In this document: in pieces, positions 25,365-34,111 of the stretch
Position numbering within the stretch: the stretch's first letter is position 1
Layout of the letters: each line of letters begins with the position of its first letter
Assembly: GCA_965199845.1 (NCBI GenBank)
Contig: CBDATZ010000054.1
Location: 620,001-684,000, forward strand
Reading direction: 5' to 3'
Source of the DNA: Ilyomonas sp965199845
Lineage (GTDB): Bacteria; Bacteroidota; Bacteroidia; Chitinophagales; Chitinophagaceae
DNA length: 64,000 nt
Program-made: the position numbers and the translations under genes
Notes under the pieces: generated by a model
Database searches by the model: none
Told to the model about the DNA's origin: nothing
What the model saw: only the letters and a program-made list of their open reading frames with translations

Positions 25365-26204
25365 TCATAAAGCAAAATACAGATACAACCATACAAAAGG
25401 AGTAGCTACTAATAATGAATCAAAACGATCTAAAAAACCGCCATGTCCCGGCATAATTTGTCCGCTGTCTTTTACATTGGCCACGCGTTTAAGTTTGCTT
25501 TCCAATAAATCTCCCAACGTTCCCATTACAGCGGCGATGGCAGAGATAATCATCACTTGTATGACCGGCAAATGAAAAGCGGAATAACAAATGGCTGTTG
25601 TAACTACAACTGCCAGCAAAGCCCCGCCGGCCGTGCCTTCCCAGGTTTTTTTTGGAGAGATAGAACTGAGTGGGGTTCTGCCAATTAACGAACCAACAAT
25701 ATAAGCCATCGTATCATTAATCCATATAGATGCAATCAGCACAAGCGGTATGGTTCTGCCATCGTGAGAAGGTAACAATTCTTTGCCTCGCAGGCTAATC
25801 ATCAACGTCCAGCTAAGAGAAATATATAACAGGCCTAACAGCGAATAACCAAGATTTTTTAATGAATAATTTTTCCATCGAATGATTTCAATAACCAACA
25901 AAATCACAATCATAGCGAGCATCAGCCATTTACCTATCAATACAATAAGAACGTGTTTGGTAACGCAAAGCATAAAACTCCAGCCAAGCAACATAATACC
26001 ATATTCATGGAACAGAGAAACTTTTTTATAATCATTATCTATCACACCAATCAGTTTCTGGTATTCGAACCAGCAACCAAAATGAATAATGGAAAAAAGA
26101 GCGAAAAAGGAATAATAATTAAACAGCAAACCGGCAAGCATAACGGCAACGAAAACAACTGCCGTTACGGATCGCGTCTTAAATGTTTGCAGGTTAAAAG
26201 CCAT
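25365..26204 (-). CDS. cdsA: Phosphatidate cytidylyltransferase
   Basis: 279 aa with about eight membrane segments. The CDP-alcohol synthesis signature S-P-K-K-T-W-E-G-x-A-G-G is present at roughly residue 175, with the downstream KDSGQIMPGHGGFLDRFDSL metal-binding motif. It makes CDP-diacylglycerol from phosphatidic acid and CTP. First gene of the cdsA-psd pair. Upstream lies a 384-nt intergenic region shared with the divergent phoH. Confidence 0.96.
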   Translation of the reverse strand: MAFNLQTFKTRSVTAVVFVAVMLAGLLFNYYSFFALFSIIHFGCWFEYQKLIGVIDNDYKKVSLFHEYGIMLLGWSFMLCVTKHVLIVLIGKWLMLAMIVILLVIEIIRWKNYSLKNLGYSLLGLLYISLSWTLMISLRGKELLPSHDGRTIPLVLIASIWINDTMAYIVGSLIGRTPLSSISPKKTWEGTAGGALLAVVVTTAICYSAFHLPVIQVMIISAIAAVMGTLGDLLESKLKRVANVKDSGQIMPGHGGFLDRFDSLLVATPFVWLYLYFAL

Positions 26205-26370
26205 AAGTAAGAATTGGGTTAAAAATACAGGTTATGTGTTTTACATAAATCACAAGGTTTAAATTTCCTGCTATGAAGTTGTTGAAACAAGTAGCTCAAT
26301 CCTTTTCTAACCATACAAAAGCAACTTTTTTTCTCTTTCCGTAAAAGGGAAAAAACAACAAATCTTCGAT

Positions 26371-26430
26371 GGCAACGATGCGCAACAGGAACAGCAAAAA
26401 CTGGTGATATAAAACTGTATTTTATTTTAT
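26371..26430 (+). repeat. Dispersed repeat family 1, degenerate copy C
   Basis: The core is diverged, but ATAAAACTGTATTTT (26410-26424) equals the tail of copy A, and the upstream CAACGATGCGCAACAGGA resembles copy D. Confidence 0.45.
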
Positions 26431-26550
26431 GATAAAACAGATACCGGCATGTCGCACAGAAAAAAGACTTTGTATTTTGACGTGCCAAACTCAACTTTTT
26501 TATTAACAAAAGTGTATAAACACATCATAGGAAAAACCGGGAATTTGTAC

Positions 26551-26558
26551 TAAGTTTG
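26551..26558 (+). promoter_or_regulatory. -7 element of phoH
   Basis: TAAGTTTG fits TAnnTTTG exactly and ends 30 nt before the TTG start at 26589. Confidence 0.5.
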
Positions 26559-26588
26559 GATATACAGTTTTACTAAAATATTTACAAT

Positions 26589-27602
26589 TTGACAGACACA
26601 ATTATTAACCTCGAAACGGTAAACCCCATTGAATTTTTTGGGGTAAACAACCGCAAGCTGGATCTTCTGAAGAAGAAATTTCCATTGCTGAAAATTTTGT
26701 CTCGCGGTACTCAAATCAAACTGAGTGGCGCGCCCGAGCAAATAGACCAGGCGAAAGAAAAGATTGACCTGGTGGTGCAATATATGGAACGCAACGGCGA
26801 CCTGAGCGACAATTATTTTGAACAGATTTTAGGTGGTGACGATGCTGAAACCATTGACAATTTTGTTGACCGGAACCCGAACGACATTCTGGTTTTTGGA
26901 CCGAACGGTAAAACGGTTCGCGCCCGTACTGCTAACCAGAAACGAATGGTTTCGGCTGCCGACAGAAACGACATCGTGTTTGCCGTTGGACCTGCCGGTA
27001 CCGGTAAAACTTACACAGCCGTAGCGCTTGCTGTTCGTGCATTGAAAAACAAACAGGTTAAGAAAATTATTTTAACTCGCCCGGCTGTAGAAGCCGGCGA
27101 AAGTTTAGGCTTTTTGCCAGGCGATTTAAAAGAAAAAATTGACCCGTATTTACGTCCTTTGTACGATGCGCTTGATGATATGATACCAGCCGATAAGCTT
27201 GGTTATTATATGAGCACACGAACCATTGAAATTGCGCCGCTGGCTTATATGCGTGGTCGTACTTTGGATAATGCTTTCATTATTTTAGATGAAGCGCAGA
27301 ATACAAATGACCTGCAATTGAAGATGTTTTTAACTCGTATTGGTGCAAATGCAAAAGCTATTATTACCGGCGATCCGACACAGGTTGATTTGCCGCGTAA
27401 TATGCAAAGCGGTTTGATGAAAGCCTCCCGCATTTTACAGAATATTGATGGTATTGCACACATCCAGTTAGATGAAGAAGATGTAGTTCGTCACCGTTTG
27501 GTAAAAGCCATTATCAGAGCATACGATAAAGATGGACAGGAAGCAATGAATCAACAGCCGCTGAATCGCCCGAACTTAGTTAAGAAAGAAGAAAAGTTAT
27601 AA
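26589..27602 (+). CDS. phoH: PhoH family ATPase
   Basis: 337 aa with a TTG start. An in-frame TAA at 26574 and no ATG before residue 66 fix the start, and MTDTIINLETVNPIEFFGVNN is a usual N-terminus of PhoH/PhoL in this phylum. Walker A is GPAGTGKT, Walker B IILDEAQN, and ITGDPTQVDLP is the conserved PhoH block. These ATPases associate with RNA processing and ribosome maturation proteins (ybeZ-like in E. coli). The gene is monocistronic between divergent cdsA and a strong terminator. Confidence 0.95.
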   Translation: MTDTIINLETVNPIEFFGVNNRKLDLLKKKFPLLKILSRGTQIKLSGAPEQIDQAKEKIDLVVQYMERNGDLSDNYFEQILGGDDAETIDNFVDRNPNDILVFGPNGKTVRARTANQKRMVSAADRNDIVFAVGPAGTGKTYTAVALAVRALKNKQVKKIILTRPAVEAGESLGFLPGDLKEKIDPYLRPLYDALDDMIPADKLGYYMSTRTIEIAPLAYMRGRTLDNAFIILDEAQNTNDLQLKMFLTRIGANAKAIITGDPTQVDLPRNMQSGLMKASRILQNIDGIAHIQLDEEDVVRHRLVKAIIRAYDKDGQEAMNQQPLNRPNLVKKEEKL

Positions 27603-27624
27603 ATATTTGGGTGTAGAAAATACC

Positions 27625-27654
27625 AGCCGGTCTGATAGAAGACCGGCTTTTTTA
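27625..27654 (+). terminator. Terminator after phoH
   Basis: AGCCGGTCT-6-AGACCGGCT followed by TTTTTTATT. Confidence 0.92.
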
Positions 27655-27681
27655 TTGATACATTACAAAGAAAACCGGCAG

Positions 27682-28842
27682 TTATTGCATCGAACCAAAG
27701 CAGGAAATAATAGCTTCCGGAAAACGTTTTGCCCACGAAGCTTCGGAATGATTTGCCCTGATATCTGACACATACTTTATATCTTTCCCTTCTTCATACC
27801 CTTTCTTGCGTAAGGCAGAAACCATCGCATTTACACCGGGCTGCAGTTGCGCATCCAATCCCACGCCGCCATTATCAATATAAAAGAAAAGAGGCTTCTT
27901 TTTTCCTTTGTAAGTCATTACATTTTTTACATAATCGAGACGGGTAATTTTAAATGCCGGTGACATACAAATGGCTTTTGAAAACACATCCGGATGTTGC
28001 CAGGCGAGCATAAAAGAAATGAGTCCGCCGAGTGAAGAGCCGCCTGTTAGTGTATGTTCATTATCGGGATTGGTATGATAAGCAGAATCAATAAACGGCT
28101 TTAATTTTTTGATAATAAAATTCATATAAGATTCGCCATCTCTACCGGGCACATATTCAGATGAACGGTTCGATGTATTGTAAATGCCAACGACAATAAG
28201 CGGCGGAATTAAACCTTGTTTTATAAGACTATCGCAGGTTTCATCTATGTTCCATTCCACTCCAAACGCGCTGGTTGCCGGGTCAAAAGCATTTTGTCCA
28301 TCATGCATATAAAGAACCGCGTAACGCGTGTTTCCCGAGCTGTCGTAATTTGGCGGAAGCCACACCGCCACATCTCTGTCTTTAATGCCTGCACCTGTTA
28401 TTGCCGGGTGATATTGAACGGTGCCGGTTACATGATGTTCAATAACTTTATTCTCTGTACCTGTTGTCCACGAATTGATTGTATCTCTTACCGTTGTATC
28501 ATGCTGTAAATCAGCAGAAAAATTTGAGAGTGGCGAACCATCAGAAGCTGCCGCTTCATGCTCCCAGGAACCAAGTGTGTATTTATATTCAACCGATACA
28601 GGCTTATCAAGTGTAAAGCTGGTGCGCCAGGTATTATTACCTTCATAATCCATCTTTACTTTGCCCGGATTCCAGTTTCCCAACGGCTCAATACTCCCTG
28701 TTATATACACAGCGCTATCTGCCGGCAATACAGTTGACGTAAGCATGAATGTGATGTGTATAGGCGTTGCTGTTTGTGCGTTTACTTGCATAACATAAAA
28801 TAGAATAAATACGAGATAAAGGATATTCTTTTTTCCTTTCAT
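27682..28842 (-). CDS. Secreted esterase with N-terminal starch-binding (CBM20-like) domain
   Basis: 386 aa. Signal peptide to about residue 22 (VNAQ). Residues about 28-125 (HITFMLTSTVLPADSAVYITGSIEPLGNWNP..., YKYTLGSWEHE) resemble a CBM20 beta-sandwich. From about 140 an esterase D/putative esterase domain follows: VAVWLPPNYD, VLYMHDGQNAFD, the nucleophile motif GGSSLGGLIS, FYIDNGG, and a C-terminal His in RANHSEASW. The combination is frequent in Bacteroidota enzymes acting on carbohydrate esters or related compounds. Substrate unknown. Single gene, convergent with phoH. Confidence 0.9.
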   Translation of the reverse strand: MKGKKNILYLVFILFYVMQVNAQTATPIHITFMLTSTVLPADSAVYITGSIEPLGNWNPGKVKMDYEGNNTWRTSFTLDKPVSVEYKYTLGSWEHEAAASDGSPLSNFSADLQHDTTVRDTINSWTTGTENKVIEHHVTGTVQYHPAITGAGIKDRDVAVWLPPNYDSSGNTRYAVLYMHDGQNAFDPATSAFGVEWNIDETCDSLIKQGLIPPLIVVGIYNTSNRSSEYVPGRDGESYMNFIIKKLKPFIDSAYHTNPDNEHTLTGGSSLGGLISFMLAWQHPDVFSKAICMSPAFKITRLDYVKNVMTYKGKKKPLFFYIDNGGVGLDAQLQPGVNAMVSALRKKGYEEGKDIKYVSDIRANHSEASWAKRFPEAIISCFGSMQ

Positions 28843-28960
28843 AATTCACAAGACTAATGTCTGCTAAAGTAAGTGATTGATAATATTGTTTGTGAGAATT
28901 TGCTTTTTGAGCGATTTGTGGCAGAACAATTCATTTAGCATGTTCCAAAATTTACAGAAA

Positions 28961-29004
28961 ATGAAACAGGCGATGTATATTACACACATCGCCTGTTTCA
29001 TTTT
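28961..29004 (-). terminator. Terminator of the MFS transporter gene
   Basis: Long perfect stem: ATGAAACAGGCGATGT / ACATCGCCTGTTTCAT with a nine-base loop, 27 nt past the MFS stop. Confidence 0.92.
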
Positions 29005-29030
29005 AATAATTGATTTTACTTACAAAAGAA

Positions 29031-30329
29031 TCACACCACAGCTTCGCTGATGGGTGCTGTATAAACCGGTTTCTTCAAGCCCATTTTATGCCCTGATATT
29101 GCAAAGTATAAGATGAATAAATAACAGGGAACCATAATCCAAAACGCTTGCTGAAAGCCGACTTCTTCACCCAGCCAGGCCCATAGCTTTGGCAATATCG
29201 CGCCGCCTGAAATACCAATGATTAAAAGCGCAGAACCTGTCTTTGTATATTTACCCAAACCGTTAATGGCTAACGGCCAAAGTGCCGGCCACATCAATGC
29301 ATTTGCCAAGCCCAACAAAGCGATAAACAATACAGATATATAACCATTTGTAAAAATGGCGCATACTGTAAAAATCACACCCAGGATGGCTGAGATTCGC
29401 AAGGCTGTGCTTTGTGATAAATACTTTGGAATAGTAGCAATTCCAATGACATAACCAATCAGCATTCCAACCATAGTATATGTTGTAAAATGCTTGGCAA
29501 CATCGAGACTGATGCCGATACTGCTTCCGTAAATCTGGATAATATCACCCGCCATTACTTCAACACCCACATATAAAAACAAGCTTACAAAGCCAATCCA
29601 TAAATAAGGATAATCAAAGATGCTGCTGCGGTTAGCTGTTGATGTATTGTCTGTTGTATCATCTTCGCCTTCGGCTTTTACTTCTGGTAAATGAGAGAAA
29701 TAAACAAACAGCGCCAATGCAATCAATACAATAGCAATAATGATATACGGCATGATAACCCGCGAAGCCAACGCATCTAATTCAACGGCTTTTTGTGCAG
29801 CATCTAATGTATCTAACCGCTTCACCAGTTCATCAGAATTATTAAGCATTATAGCACCCATAATTAATGGCGCAATAGCACCGGCTGTTTTATTGCAAAT
29901 GCCCATGATACTGATACGCTTGGCGGCGCTTTCAATCGGGCCTAAAATGGTGATGTACGGGTTAGATGCAGTTTGCAATAAAGCTAATCCCACACCGATC
30001 ACAAACAAACCAAACAGGAACAAACCAAAAGTTCTTTCTTTCGCTGCCGGGATGAATAATAAAGCACCGATTGCCATTATGATCAATCCCAGCACCATTC
30101 CTTTTTTAAATCCTGTTTTCTTTAATACCCACGATGATGGAAACGCCATCACCGCATACGAAATATAAAAAGCAAACGTAACCAGCACGGCTTCCGATGT
30201 TTCTAACTGGCAGGCTATTTTTAAATAAGGAATCAGCGTACTGTTTACCCAGGTTACAAAACCAAAAACAAAGAATAATGCGCCAATAATAAACATGGCT
30301 TTGTCGGTGCGTACGGTTGTATTATTCAT
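29031..30329 (-). CDS. Sugar:proton symporter of the FucP/GluP MFS group
   Basis: 432 aa with about 12 membrane helices. FGFVTWVNSTLIPYLKIACQL near the N-terminus and LLQTASNPYITILGP are hallmarks of the FucP/glucose-galactose MFS subfamily. It imports a monosaccharide across the inner membrane. A LacI-type regulator gene is divergent about 600 nt away, with a perfect palindromic operator between them, so sugar-responsive repression is likely. A 67-codon open frame lies between the promoter region and this gene. Confidence 0.93.
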   Translation of the reverse strand: MNNTTVRTDKAMFIIGALFFVFGFVTWVNSTLIPYLKIACQLETSEAVLVTFAFYISYAVMAFPSSWVLKKTGFKKGMVLGLIIMAIGALLFIPAAKERTFGLFLFGLFVIGVGLALLQTASNPYITILGPIESAAKRISIMGICNKTAGAIAPLIMGAIMLNNSDELVKRLDTLDAAQKAVELDALASRVIMPYIIIAIVLIALALFVYFSHLPEVKAEGEDDTTDNTSTANRSSIFDYPYLWIGFVSLFLYVGVEVMAGDIIQIYGSSIGISLDVAKHFTTYTMVGMLIGYVIGIATIPKYLSQSTALRISAILGVIFTVCAIFTNGYISVLFIALLGLANALMWPALWPLAINGLGKYTKTGSALLIIGISGGAILPKLWAWLGEEVGFQQAFWIMVPCYLFILYFAISGHKMGLKKPVYTAPISEAVV

Positions 30330-30363
30330 GTTGGTTGGTTTGTCTGTTTGTTTTCTGCGGCTC

Positions 30364-30567
30364 TTATTTTATTTGCGGATTGAACACACAGTGCGGACCA
30401 GCAAAGTAATTGATTTGCGGTTTTTTATCTCTGTTTTCCGTTGCTTCATTTTTAACTTCTATTGCTTCGTTCTTTGCAGAAGACTTTATCTTGTTGGCAC
30501 GCTTCGGAACTTTTACCAAACTTTCAAACTGTGTTGCATACATGTTTAATATACTAACTGATAACAT
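30364..30567 (-). CDS. Possible small protein ahead of the sugar transporter
   Basis: 67 codons, or 59 from the ATG at 30543 (MYATQFESLVKVPKR). It is rich in Lys, Asn and Glu (KIKSSAKNEAIEVKNEAT), has no signal and ends 34 nt before the transporter start. Composition is protein-like, but there is no recognised domain. It could be a leader gene of the sugar operon. A weaker overlapping frame exists on the other strand. Confidence 0.4.
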   Translation of the reverse strand: MLSVSILNMYATQFESLVKVPKRANKIKSSAKNEAIEVKNEATENRDKKPQINYFAGPHCVFNPQIK

Positions 30568-30780
30568 AATATTTACTTTTAAAATTTATAAAATAGCAGA
30601 TGTATTTTCATCATCCGGCAATTACACATTTACACCGGAAATTGTTTTTCTTTTATGTAAACAAAAGCCTGCTCTTTCGAGACAGGCAATCGTTTTATTT
30701 ATTTTATACTGAGAAGATAAATTCTACATAAAGCAAAACTTACCTGTTTTTTTCTCTTTCGGATACAAAGATAAGAATAA

Positions 30781-30798
30781 TGTTTAAACGTTTAAACA
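30781..30798. promoter_or_regulatory. Perfect 18-bp palindromic operator for the LacI-type regulator
   Basis: TGTTTAAACGTTTAAACA is its own reverse complement and has the central CG usual for LacI-family operators. It sits between the regulator and the divergent transporter, so it may control both. Confidence 0.75.
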
Positions 30799-30887
30799 AA
30801 TCGTGATTAATTTAACATTAACGTTTTTCCACGCGAAACGTTACTTTGTTTGCCATCTAACCGAAAACAAGAGAGTAAAGCCATATT

Positions 30888-30901
30888 TTTAAACGATTAA
30901 A
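30888..30901. promoter_or_regulatory. Second, imperfect operator-like site
   Basis: TTTAAACGATTAAA matches its reverse complement at 12 of 14 positions and repeats the core of the 30781 site; it ends 30 nt before the regulator start, suitable for autoregulation. Confidence 0.45.
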
Positions 30902-30931
30902 TTTACTTTCGTATAATAACGATGCTGTGGT

Positions 30932-31945
30932 ATGGACAAAAGAATTTCACTAAAAGATATTGCTCAAAAAGTTGGTGTTTCTACGGCTTTGGTTTCTTAT
31001 GTGTTGAACAACCAGAAAGAAGGTAGAATTAAAAAGGAAGTTGCACAAAAAATTCGCGATACGGCGAAGGCTTTAAATTATCGTACCAACCAGATAGCCC
31101 GCAGCCTGAAGATGAGTAAGACATTTACTATCGGGTTAATTGTGTCGAATATTTCGAACCCGTTTTCTTCCGGCCTGGCGCGTATTATTGAAGATGAAGC
31201 CGACAAGCAGAAATACACCGTAATCTTTGGCAGTTCAGATGAAAATGTGTCTAAATTTACTAAACTGGTTGATTTATTTTTAAATCGCCAGGTTGATGGT
31301 TTGATCGTGGCGCCGCCAGCAGGTGCCGATGAACAAATTAAGTATATAGGCCAACAGAATATTCCATTTGTTTTGATTGACCGCTATTTTCCTTCGCTTG
31401 AAACAAGTTATGTGGTGCTTGATAATTTTGAAGCAGCTTATCGTTCTACCGAATACATTATCAAAGGCGGTTCTAAACGACCGGCAATGATTACTTACGA
31501 AACGGGTTTGGCGCATATCCAGGATCGTACGCTTGGTTACCAGAAAGCTTTACAAGATAACAATATAGAATTTTCGGAAAGCCGTTTAAAAACGGTCGAC
31601 ATCAGCAATATAAAAGAACAAATTGAAAAGGCTGTATATGAAGTTCTGTATAACAAAGAACCGGCTGATGCCATTTTGTTTGGTTCAAACAGCATAACCA
31701 ATCATGCCGTAAAATACATCAATATGTTGCCGGTAAAAATACCGCAGGATGTAGCTTTAATCAGCTTTGATGAAACAGAATCGCTTGATCTTTTTTATGC
31801 ACCTATTACCTATATGAAACAGCCTTTGCTTGAAATGGGAAAAGATGCGGTTTCCGTTTTATTGAATATAATTAATAAACCACAGGAACCTTTGCAGCAG
31901 GTTTTGCTGAAAGGAGAAATGATAATAAAGAAATCAACAAGATAA
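30932..31945 (+). CDS. LacI family transcriptional regulator
   Basis: 337 aa. Helix-turn-helix at residues 4-23 (SLKDIAQKVGVSTALVSYVLN), hinge helix with NYRTNQIARSLKMSKT, then a periplasmic-binding-protein-like effector domain starting TFTIGLIVSNISNPF. Effector is probably a sugar, judging from the divergent FucP-type transporter. The palindrome at 30781 and the site at 30888 fit as its operators (inference). Confidence 0.93.
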   Translation: MDKRISLKDIAQKVGVSTALVSYVLNNQKEGRIKKEVAQKIRDTAKALNYRTNQIARSLKMSKTFTIGLIVSNISNPFSSGLARIIEDEADKQKYTVIFGSSDENVSKFTKLVDLFLNRQVDGLIVAPPAGADEQIKYIGQQNIPFVLIDRYFPSLETSYVVLDNFEAAYRSTEYIIKGGSKRPAMITYETGLAHIQDRTLGYQKALQDNNIEFSESRLKTVDISNIKEQIEKAVYEVLYNKEPADAILFGSNSITNHAVKYINMLPVKIPQDVALISFDETESLDLFYAPITYMKQPLLEMGKDAVSVLLNIINKPQEPLQQVLLKGEMIIKKSTR

Positions 31946-32006
31946 ATTGTTCTGTAAGCTATAACAGGCAAGGGTTTCACAAAAACGGAATCGCTATAAA
32001 ATAAAG

Positions 32007-32037
32007 AGGGGCTCCCTAGAAAAGGTGCCCCTTTTTT
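32007..32037 (+). terminator. Terminator after the LacI-type gene
   Basis: AGGGGC / GCCCCT around a 14-base internal part, followed by six T. Confidence 0.75.
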
Positions 32038-32137
32038 CAACCCTAAACCCTTAAAAAACATTTTATTTTACGCGATAATCATGCCATAAAGGATGTTTAT
32101 ACACTTATTTTTAAAATGTCGGAAAAATATGTTATAC

Positions 32138-32554
32138 CTAAAATATTTCAAATGCAGAAAAGAAGAAGCTGCCTTCGATGGCTGCATTTTCATCACTATC
32201 ACTGCCATGCACTGCATTCTCTCCAATTGATGAAGCATATTTTTTACGAATCGTTCCTTCATCTGCCTGCGCCGGATTGGTAGCGCCAATCAGTTTTCTG
32301 AATTCAGCAACCGCATTTTCTTTTTCTAAAATCGCAGCTACGATATTACCGCTGCTCATAAACTGTACAAGTTCGCCATAAAACGGGCGTTCTTTATGCA
32401 CCGCGTAAAATTCGCCTGCTTTTTCCTCAGTCAGCTTTACCCATTTTAAAGCTTTAATGTTAAAGCCAGCCTTAATTATCATATCTATAATCTGACCGGT
32501 ATAACCCTTTGATGTAGCATCAGGCTTAATCATGGTAAACGTTCTGTTTGTCAT
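32138..32554 (-). CDS. ndk: Nucleoside diphosphate kinase
   Basis: 138 aa from the ATG at 32554 (MTNRTFTMIKPDAT), the normal NDK start; a start seven codons upstream is unlikely because it overlaps the -7 element. The phosphohistidine motif NAVHGSDSDENA is complete. The enzyme equilibrates nucleoside triphosphates in the cytoplasm. Single gene. Confidence 0.97.
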   Translation of the reverse strand: MTNRTFTMIKPDATSKGYTGQIIDMIIKAGFNIKALKWVKLTEEKAGEFYAVHKERPFYGELVQFMSSGNIVAAILEKENAVAEFRKLIGATNPAQADEGTIRKKYASSIGENAVHGSDSDENAAIEGSFFFSAFEIF

Positions 32555-32572
32555 GGTGTAAAATTTTGGCGG

Positions 32573-32580
32573 CAAAAGTA
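32573..32580 (-). promoter_or_regulatory. -7 element of ndk
   Basis: On the minus strand TACTTTTG matches TAnnTTTG and ends 18 nt before the ndk ATG at 32554. Confidence 0.5.
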
Positions 32581-32793
32581 GGAATTGCAGGTAAATTTAA
32601 CTGCTTTATTTACAATGGATACGAGATCAATTACTAAGCTTCAAACAATATCTGCTATTTAATAATTTCCAGACAAATTGATTAAAGACCTTGCTACAAC
32701 TGCATTTACAGATAAACTGTTTTGTAAAACTTTGTTGAACATGGCATGATTTTATTCTTTAGAATTCATTACTATTATATAAAACACAGTAAT

Positions 32794-33732
32794 ATGAAAT
32801 TCATTAAATCAACAGACAAGGCAAGCGGTGAAGAAGTTAAACTCGCTTATTTTGATTACGGTAAAGGCGCACCGGTAGTTATGCTGCATGGCTGGCCGGT
32901 TAGTAAAGAAATGTTTGAATACCAGTTACAACCTTTAGTAGATGCAGGTCTTCGTGTAATAGCTTATGACCGTCGTGGATTTGGTAAATCTGATCAGCCG
33001 TGGAGTAGTTATGATTACGATACACTTACCGATGATTTAAAAGCTGTAATAGATGGTTTGGATTTGAATGATGTAACCTTAGTTGGTTTCTCAATGGGCG
33101 GCGGCGAAGTAGCCCGTTATTTTACAAGATATGGCGGTGCAAAAGTATCGAAAGCTGTATTGATATCTTCTGTAGTTCCTTATTTGCCACAGACAGATGA
33201 TAATCCGAATGGTGTTCCGCAAGATAAATTGCAGGATATGTCTGAGCAGGCAAAAGATGATAGAATTGGCTTTATGGAAACTTTCTTTAAACAGTTCTAT
33301 GGAGTTGGTTTTTTAAACAAACCTGTGAGCACTCCGTTCTTAAATTATAATATATCATTGGCTTCTGTGGCTTCTGGTAAAGCTACTTTAGAATGTATGA
33401 AATCTTTTGCGTTTACCGATTTCAGACAAGATGCAGCCAACATTAATGTGCCAACTTTAATTATACATGGCGATGCTGATAAAACAGTTCCTATTGAAAC
33501 AAGTGGTCAGCGTGCTGCAGAGTTAATTAAGAATAACCAGTTTATTGTTTATGAAGGTGCGCCTCACGGTTTGCATTACACAGAAAAAGAAAGACTGAAC
33601 CAGGATTTAATAAACTTTATTACCGGCGGTAATGCTTACTCGATGGGTTTTCAGCCCAAGGCTGATACAACTACAACAGAACCAACAAGAGTAATATTAT
33701 CAGGCAATACAGAAGCATTAACTACACGATAA
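32794..33732 (+). CDS. Alpha/beta hydrolase, non-heme chloroperoxidase/arylesterase type
   Basis: 312 aa from the ATG at 32794; a longer frame begins 16 codons upstream with an unlikely sequence. Motifs: MLHGWPVSKEMF (oxyanion region), GFSMGGGEVARY (nucleophile Ser), HGDADKTVP (Asp) and GAPHGLH (His). These are the marks of the cofactor-free haloperoxidase/esterase group. About 36 extra residues follow the usual end (FITGG): polar, Thr-rich and without known domain. No obvious operon partner; a terminator follows 20 nt after the stop. Confidence 0.92.
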   Translation: MKFIKSTDKASGEEVKLAYFDYGKGAPVVMLHGWPVSKEMFEYQLQPLVDAGLRVIAYDRRGFGKSDQPWSSYDYDTLTDDLKAVIDGLDLNDVTLVGFSMGGGEVARYFTRYGGAKVSKAVLISSVVPYLPQTDDNPNGVPQDKLQDMSEQAKDDRIGFMETFFKQFYGVGFLNKPVSTPFLNYNISLASVASGKATLECMKSFAFTDFRQDAANINVPTLIIHGDADKTVPIETSGQRAAELIKNNQFIVYEGAPHGLHYTEKERLNQDLINFITGGNAYSMGFQPKADTTTTEPTRVILSGNTEALTTR

Positions 33733-33752
33733 TTTAGATATTCAACTATAGT

Positions 33753-33785
33753 AAAAGCAACTTCAAAACGAAGTTGCTTTTTTAT
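33753..33785 (+). terminator. Terminator after the alpha/beta hydrolase gene
   Basis: AAAAGCAACTTC-5-GAAGTTGCTTTT followed by TTTATT. Confidence 0.92.
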
Positions 33786-33880
33786 TTGTCTGAACCAGGA
33801 TTTGAATAAATGTTTTGAATTGCGGGATTTAATTTGAACAATCAAATTGATATATGTATTCGCTGAAAGTGCGATGTAAC

Positions 33881-33914
33881 CTTTGTGTTGCTTATTTACT
33901 TTCTGCCTTTGTGG
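33881..33914 (-). repeat. CCACAAAG dispersed repeat, inverted copy
   Basis: Reverse complement starts CCACAAAGGCAGAAAG and ends ACACAAAG, 34 nt, the same length and ends as the copy at 57222 and as the two direct copies near 56545. Confidence 0.65.
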
Positions 33915-33980
33915 TTTAAAAAAGTTCAATTGATTACAAGGCGTACAAGTGAGCAATTTACTGCTTTGACACGCAAATTG

Positions 33981-34026
33981 ACAACGATGCTCAATCGGAG
34001 TTACTACTGTCTGTAACATAAAAATC
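33981..34026 (+). repeat. Dispersed repeat family 1, degenerate copy D
   Basis: Contains TCAATCGGAGTTAC and, 10 nt later, TGTAACATAAAA, matching the order of CAACCGGAGTTAC...GGTAACATAAAA in copies A and B. Confidence 0.55.
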
Positions 34027-34111
34027 CTTTGCAACACCAGCGTGAGATATAAGGTGAACTTGTTGCAATCTTATCAATTTGTTACAGTTATATTGCGGTT
34101 AATAAAATTGT

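Larger units (their letters stand above)
26205..26588. other. Divergent intergenic region between cdsA and phoH
   Basis: 384 nt. Holds a degenerate copy of dispersed repeat family 1 (26371-26430) and the phoH -7 element. An open frame on the minus strand (26219-26509) has no protein-like features. Confidence 0.5.
30568..30931. other. Regulatory region upstream of lacI-type gene and sugar transporter
   Basis: Contains a short hairpin (GCCTGCTC...GAGACAGGC, 30666-30690), the 18-bp palindrome at 30781, an AACGTTT/AAACGTT inverted repeat (30820-30842) and a second TTTAAACG-type site at 30888. No gene credible beyond the start of the small ORF. Confidence 0.6.
33733..34111. other. Intergenic region with terminator and two dispersed repeats
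   Basis: 379 nt without a credible gene. It holds the hydrolase terminator, an inverted CCACAAAG repeat (33881-33914) and a degenerate family 1 repeat (33981-34026). Confidence 0.6.

Noticed and set aside
26219..26509. 96-codon minus-strand frame in the cdsA-phoH gap
   Set aside because: Cys/Phe/Lys-rich without domain logic, overlaps a dispersed repeat and the phoH regulatory region.
33651..34037. 128-codon minus-strand frame
   Set aside because: Runs through the hydrolase terminator and two dispersed repeats; no protein-like features.
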